From the NCBI RefSeq assembly GCF_003367705.1, contig NZ_CP031425.1, positions 3,410,001 through 3,474,000 of the forward strand: 64,000 bases of DNA, written 5' to 3'. Source of the stretch: Microbacterium foliorum. GTDB lineage: Bacteria > Actinomycetota > Actinomycetes > Actinomycetales > Microbacteriaceae. Below are positions 63,060-64,000 of this stretch, in pieces (position 1 is the first letter of the stretch; each line of letters starts with the position of its first letter). The position numbers were made by a program, and so were the translations under genes. The notes beneath the pieces were generated by a model. It ran no database searches. It had not been told where the DNA came from and saw only the letters and a program-made list of their open reading frames with translations.

Positions 63060-64000
63060 ATGACGAAACCGAACACCACGACCCAGACCGGCACCCCGGC
63101 ACCGAGCGACGCGCACTCGCTCACCGTCGGCGCCGACGGCCCCACGGTCCTGCACGACCGCTACCTCGTCGAGAAGCTCGCCTCGTTCAACCGCGAGCGT
63201 GTGCCGGAGCGCAACCCGCACGCCAAGGGCGGCGGCGCCTTCGGCGAGTTCGTCGTCACGGAGGACGTCTCGGCGTACACCCGTGCCGCGGTGTTCCAGC
63301 CGGGCGCCACCAGCGAGACGCTGCTGCGCTTCTCGTCGGTCGCCGGTGAGCAGGGCTCCCCCGACACCTGGCGCGACGTGCGCGGATTCTCGCTGCGCTT
63401 CTACACCTCCGAGGGCAACCTCGACATCGTCGGCAACAACACCCCGACGTTCTTCATCCGCGATGCGATGAAGTTCCCGGACTTCATCCACTCGCAGAAG
63501 CGCCTCGGCGACTCCGGCCTGCGCGACGCCGACATGCAGTGGGACTTCTGGACCCTCTCGCCCGAATCCGCCCACCAGGTGACCTACCTCATGGGCGACC
63601 GCGGACTGCCCCGCAGCTGGCGCCACATGAACGGCTACGGCTCGCACACCTACCAGTGGGTCAACGCCCAGGGCGAGCGCTTCTGGGTGCAGTACCACTT
63701 CATGTCCAACCAGGGCGTCGAGGCGATGGGTGCGGCCGAGGCCGAGCAGCTGGCAGGGTCGGATGCCGACCACTACCGCCGCGACCTGTTCGATGCGATC
63801 ACCCGCGGCGAGCACCCCTCGTGGGACGTCTACGTGCAGGTCATGCCGTACGACGAGGCGAAGGAGTACCGCTTCAACCCGTTCGACCTCACCAAGACGT
63901 GGTCGAAGAAGGACTACCCGCGGATCAAGGTCGGCACGTTCACGCTGAACCGCAACCCGCAGAACTTCTTCGCCGAAATCGAGCAGGCGGCGTTCTCGCC
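63060..64000 (+). CDS. katA: Catalase (3' end cut by window)
   Basis: Monofunctional haem catalase, first 313 residues visible. Active-site His54 in [13 protein letters not shown], and Asn in [14 protein letters not shown]; also [21 protein letters not shown]. Breaks down hydrogen peroxide in the cytoplasm. AAGGAGAAGCAC before the ATG at 63060. Lies 67 bp behind the Fur-type regulator and is probably co-regulated. The usual VVHAKG is NPHAKG here. Confidence 0.92.
   Translation, partial: MTKPNTTTQTGTPAPSDAHSLTVGADGPTVLHDRYLVEKLASFNRERVPERNPHAKGGGAFGEFVVTEDVSAYTRAAVFQPGATSETLLRFSSVAGEQGSPDTWRDVRGFSLRFYTSEGNLDIVGNNTPTFFIRDAMKFPDFIHSQKRLGDSGLRDADMQWDFWTLSPESAHQVTYLMGDRGLPRSWRHMNGYGSHTYQWVNAQGERFWVQYHFMSNQGVEAMGAAEAEQLAGSDADHYRRDLFDAITRGEHPSWDVYVQVMPYDEAKEYRFNPFDLTKTWSKKDYPRIKVGTFTLNRNPQNFFAEIEQAAFS

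Overview
The window is high-GC actinobacterial DNA. Codon use, Fur/ROK/LacI-type sugar regulation, GTG starts with ATGA/GTGA overlaps and protein style fit Microbacteriaceae, most likely Microbacterium (inference from gene content; no marker gene was searched). Most of the window is an ordinary chromosomal backbone cut by one A/T-richer accessory island at about 10.9-21.5 kb.

Layout. 1-3.1 kb: zinc uptake operon znuA-znuC-znuB followed by a Zur-type regulator (cut by the window edge), with a Zur box in front of znuA. 3.1-3.7 kb: intergenic repeat block. 3.7-9.9 kb: alpha-glucosidase plus MalFG-type sugar ABC transporter with a divergent ROK regulator. 9.9-11.8 kb: 2'-5' RNA ligase-like gene, a broken LysR gene and decayed DNA. 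11.85-20.6 kb: a complete daptide-type RiPP biosynthetic cluster on the minus strand, transcribed as recognition protein (mpaB-like), aminotransferase (mpaD-like), dehydrogenase (mpaC-like), three tiny precursor genes, methyltransferase (mpaM-like), intramembrane metalloprotease (mpaP-like), ABC ATPase and two ABC permeases. 21.5-25.1 kb: branched-chain 2-oxoacid dehydrogenase E1alpha-E1beta-E2. 25.2-31 kb: HisC-like aminotransferase, RHH/Doc toxin-antitoxin, ESX-like pair, low-molecular-weight phosphatase and purB, which appears to start at a CTG codon. 31-43.3 kb: repeat-rich spacers, MFS exporter, membrane proteins, rhodanese, DMT transporter, alcohol dehydrogenase, GTP cyclohydrolase II with a MarR regulator, and a ClgR-like regulator next to a two-gene ClpP pair in which one subunit lacks the catalytic serine. 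43.4-49.1 kb: PLP sulfur-amino-acid enzyme with divergent Lrp regulator, acyl-CoA synthetase, MATE exporter. 49.4-55.4 kb: ChvE/MmsA/MmsB-type sugar ABC system with ROK regulator and an extra ATPase. 55.5-64 kb: amino-acid permease, aldo/keto reductase, YigZ, J-domain protein, histidine phosphatase, membrane protein/sigma factor pair, lipoprotein, and a Fur-family regulator followed by catalase (cut by the window edge).

The highlight is the daptide cluster. Three precursors of 41, 41 and 38 residues share an ELD(x)MEAP-like leader motif, have a hydrophobic Gly/Val/Ile-rich core and all end in threonine. In the published daptide pathway the C-terminal Thr is oxidatively decarboxylated, transaminated and dimethylated, giving a peptide with two amino ends. 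The gene set here supplies every one of those steps plus recognition, cleavage and export. None of the precursor genes is long enough to be found by ordinary ORF cut-offs. Family letters (mpa) are assigned from memory of the published Microbacterium cluster and should be read as family-level calls.
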